Assembly (NCBI GenBank): GCA_903889015.1
Contig: CAISVS010000090.1
Span: 1-6,589, forward strand
Reading direction: 5' to 3'
DNA: 6,589 bases
Source of the DNA: an uncultured bacterium
GTDB lineage: Bacteria > Patescibacteriota > Saccharimonadia > Saccharimonadales > Saccharimonadaceae
Shown: positions 4,379 to 6,589 of the stretch, in pieces
Position numbering within the stretch: position 1 is the stretch's first letter
How the letters are laid out: each line of letters opens with the position of its first letter
The notes under the pieces: model-generated
Told to the model about the DNA's origin: nothing
Database searches by the model: none
What the model saw: the letters and a program-made list of their open reading frames with translations, nothing else
Program-made: the position numbers and the translations under genes

Positions 4379-6589
4379 TTATTTACGGTTTTTCTTACGA
4401 TTTTGGCGCTGTGATTTCTTTTTTTTGCGCGAATCATGTTTTTTCTTATTTGATAGATTAGTCGATACGGCTTTTTTGACTTTAAAATCACTATCACGAT
4501 TTAATTCGCCGCCAGTAACTTCGTTAACACCTTTTTCAACCGCGTTTTCAGCCAATCGGGTCAATTCAGTTTGGTATTCTTCGTCAGTCTTAGCAATCAC
4601 ATCAGTCTTGCGAACATGCATCACAGCGCGCAATACTTCATCGCGCAATGTTGCTTGCAAACTATCAAACAGTTTTTGTGATTCGCTACGATATTCAACC
4701 AATGGGTCACGCTGACCAACACTGCGCCAGTGAATTCCCTCGCGCAAATGTTGCATATTCTCAAGATGCTGCATCCACAAAGTGTCTAGAACCTGCAAGT
4801 AAACTTCACGTTCTACTTTACGTAACACTTCGGTTTCAAGTTCAATTTCTTTATCAACATAAAGTTCACTAACTTCTCGCTGTGCAAATTCCAATCGTTC
4901 TTTGTCTTTTTTCTCATTGCCAATGGCTTTGATTTTTTCGTCACTAATTGGGAATATTGCTTCAAAATCTTCGACAAAATGTTTATTATTTTTGATAGGC
5001 AGCGCTACTAGTTCTCGAGTTTTTGATTCAATTAGTCGTTCCATCTCGGGTTTAATATCACCACCTTCCAGAATTTTGCGACGAACTGAATAGACAAACT
5101 TACGATGACGATTAATAACGTTATCGTATTGAACAACATTTTTACGAGTATCAAAATTAAATCCTTCAACGCGTTTTTGAGCCGCTTCCAACGTTTTCGA
5201 CACAGCTTTATTTTGAATTGGCGTATCTTCGCTGACACCTAATCGCTCCATTAAACTGGCGATACGTTCACCTTGGAAAATGCGCATCAAATCATCTTCG
5301 GTTGAAACATAAAACTGAGTCTCACCTGGGTCACCCTGACGTCCACCGCGACCACGCAGCTGATTGTCAATACGACGTGATTCGTGTCGCTCAGAACCAA
5401 TAACAATCAAACCGCCTAATTCAACTACACCTTTGCCGAGTTTGATATCAGTACCGCGACCAGCAATGTTTGTTGCCAGTGTAATCGCACCCTTTTCACC
5501 AGCTTTTTCAATAATCGCCGCTTCGCGTTCATTATTTTTAGCATTCAATAGTTCGTATGGCAAACCAGCTTCGTCCAAATACGACGCAATTAATTCGTTT
5601 TTGGCAATTGAAGCCGATCCGACCAAAACTGGTCGGCCTGCAGCATGATATTCTTTGATAGCTTCAGCTACGGCTTTTAACTTAGCTTTTTCAGTTTTAA
5701 AGATTAGATCTTGACCATCAATACGAGCAATTGGTCGATTTGAAGGAATCTGAATAACATCCAAACTATAAATTTGTTGAAACTCTTCGGCTTCGGTGAA
5801 TGCCGTACCTGTCATACCAGATAGTTTTTTGTACAGACGGAAGTAATTCTGGAATGAAACCGTCGCCAGTGTCATGCTTTCTTGTAGTACTGACACACCC
5901 TCTTTGGCTTCGATGGCTTGGTGTAGGCCTTCGTTATATCGGCGACCCTGCATCAAACGACCAGTAAACTCGTCAACAATGATAACTTCACCATCACCAG
6001 TTACAACATAGTCTTTATCGCGCTTAAATAGCGTCTGAGCACGTAAAGATTGGTCCAAGTGATAAACTGACCGAACATAATCTGGACTATACAGATTATT
6101 AATACCTAACATCTTTTGTATTTTTTCAGTGCCTTCATCAGTCAAAGCGACCGTGCGGTGCTTTTCGTCCATGATGTAGTCTTCGGGAACTAATTTAGCA
6201 GCAATTTTAGCGAATTGATAATAGCTATCAGGGTTTTCGGCTGCTGGCGCACTAATAATAAGTGGCGTCCTAGCTTCATCAATCAAAATACTATCAACTT
6301 CATCGACAATCGCAAAGTTCAAATCACGTTGGCGCAACAAATCAACTTCGTTAACCATGTTATCGCGTAAGTAATCAAATCCGAACTCATTATTGGTGCC
6401 GTAAGTCACATCGGCCGCATAAGCCTCTTTGCGAGTAGCTGGACGCAAATGCTTCATTCTGGCATCATCATGAGCTTCATTATCATATTCAGGGTCATAA
6501 ATAAACGATGCTTCGTTAATAATTACACCCGTCGACAGACCCAAAAAGTGGTAAACGCCACCCATCCAACTAGCATCACGTTGCGCCAA
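4379..6589 (-). CDS. secA: Preprotein translocase ATPase SecA, 5' end outside the window
   Basis: SecA is the ATP-driven motor that pushes unfolded preproteins through SecYEG. The visible 736 residues begin inside the protein at LAQRDASW, equivalent to E. coli residues near 135, so the Walker A motif and about 130 residues are missing; the TTG at 6589 is an internal Leu codon, not a start. Seen in order: KEAYAADVTYGTNNEFGFDYLRDN (positions 54-77 of the visible part), Walker B DEVDS (96-100), DEARTPLI (104-111), VDEFTGR (205-211), the GMTGTA segment (258-263), TNIAGRGTD (373-381), RGRGGRQGD (412-420), and the helical scaffold with RKNVVQYDNV and LDTLWMQHL. There is an acidic insertion (about 25-50) before KEAYAAD, CPR-like. 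The C-terminus ends in a Lys/Arg-rich tail (about 714-736) and lacks the CxCxSG zinc-binding motif. It heads the tight gene string. The stop is TAA. Confidence 0.97.
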   Translation of the reverse strand: MAQRDASWMGGVYHFLGLSTGVIINEASFIYDPEYDNEAHDDARMKHLRPATRKEAYAADVTYGTNNEFGFDYLRDNMVNEVDLLRQRDLNFAIVDEVDSILIDEARTPLIISAPAAENPDSYYQFAKIAAKLVPEDYIMDEKHRTVALTDEGTEKIQKMLGINNLYSPDYVRSVYHLDQSLRAQTLFKRDKDYVVTGDGEVIIVDEFTGRLMQGRRYNEGLHQAIEAKEGVSVLQESMTLATVSFQNYFRLYKKLSGMTGTAFTEAEEFQQIYSLDVIQIPSNRPIARIDGQDLIFKTEKAKLKAVAEAIKEYHAAGRPVLVGSASIAKNELIASYLDEAGLPYELLNAKNNEREAAIIEKAGEKGAITLATNIAGRGTDIKLGKGVVELGGLIVIGSERHESRRIDNQLRGRGGRQGDPGETQFYVSTEDDLMRIFQGERIASLMERLGVSEDTPIQNKAVSKTLEAAQKRVEGFNFDTRKNVVQYDNVINRHRKFVYSVRRKILEGGDIKPEMERLIESKTRELVALPIKNNKHFVEDFEAIFPISDEKIKAIGNEKKDKERLEFAQREVSELYVDKEIELETEVLRKVEREVYLQVLDTLWMQHLENMQHLREGIHWRSVGQRDPLVEYRSESQKLFDSLQATLRDEVLRAVMHVRKTDVIAKTDEEYQTELTRLAENAVEKGVNEVTGGELNRDSDFKVKKAVSTNLSNKKKHDSRKKKKSQRQNRKKNRK

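Overview
The window looks like a moderately AT-rich bacterial chromosome segment, most likely from a member of the Candidate Phyla Radiation (Patescibacteria), with Saccharibacteria as the best guess. The main support is SecA: it carries an acidic insertion of about 19 residues before its conserved KEAYAAD motif, in the style of CPR SecA proteins, and its C-terminus has no zinc-binding motif. murD2 ends in TGA and the adjoining N-terminal part of RF2 is intact, so UGA is a normal stop here. That argues against the UGA=Gly lineages (Gracilibacteria, SR1/Absconditabacteria). The phylum is inferred from remembered family features, not from a search.

All genes are on the minus strand, so transcription runs from high to low coordinates. 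In order: secA (6589 to 4379, 5' end outside the window), an M16-family zinc peptidase (4357 to 3071), a MurD-type ligase (3061 to 1763), a MurL-type epimerase (1766 to 516), a 236-bp gap (515 to 280), then the first 93 codons of prfB (279 to 1), which continues outside the window. The first four genes are tightly packed (21-nt gap, 9-nt gap, 4-nt GTGA overlap) and are probably one transcription unit.

The most notable content is the coupled MurD2-MurL pair. In the route characterised in Xanthomonas oryzae, MurD2 adds L-glutamate to UDP-MurNAc-L-Ala, and MurL then uses ATP to epimerise that terminal L-Glu to D-Glu. This replaces glutamate racemase (MurI) plus classical D-Glu-specific MurD. The ligase here has Phe where E. 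coli MurD has the Lys of NDSK, a residue that contacts D-Glu, which fits a changed glutamate stereochemistry. Finding this route in a reduced CPR genome beside the secretion ATPase is the main biological message.

The murL-prfB gap is the only non-coding stretch, and it is not featureless. It holds degenerate 7-bp-spaced GG repeats facing each other at its two ends, a G-run cluster that could form a G-quadruplex in the RNA, and a hairpin that would bury a strong Shine-Dalgarno sequence. After that sequence come overlapping start-stop mini-ORFs that end in UGA, the codon RF2 reads, and then an extended -10-like motif immediately before the prfB ATG. prfB lacks the usual in-frame UGA autoregulatory frameshift site, so a leader-based control is an attractive but unproven idea.
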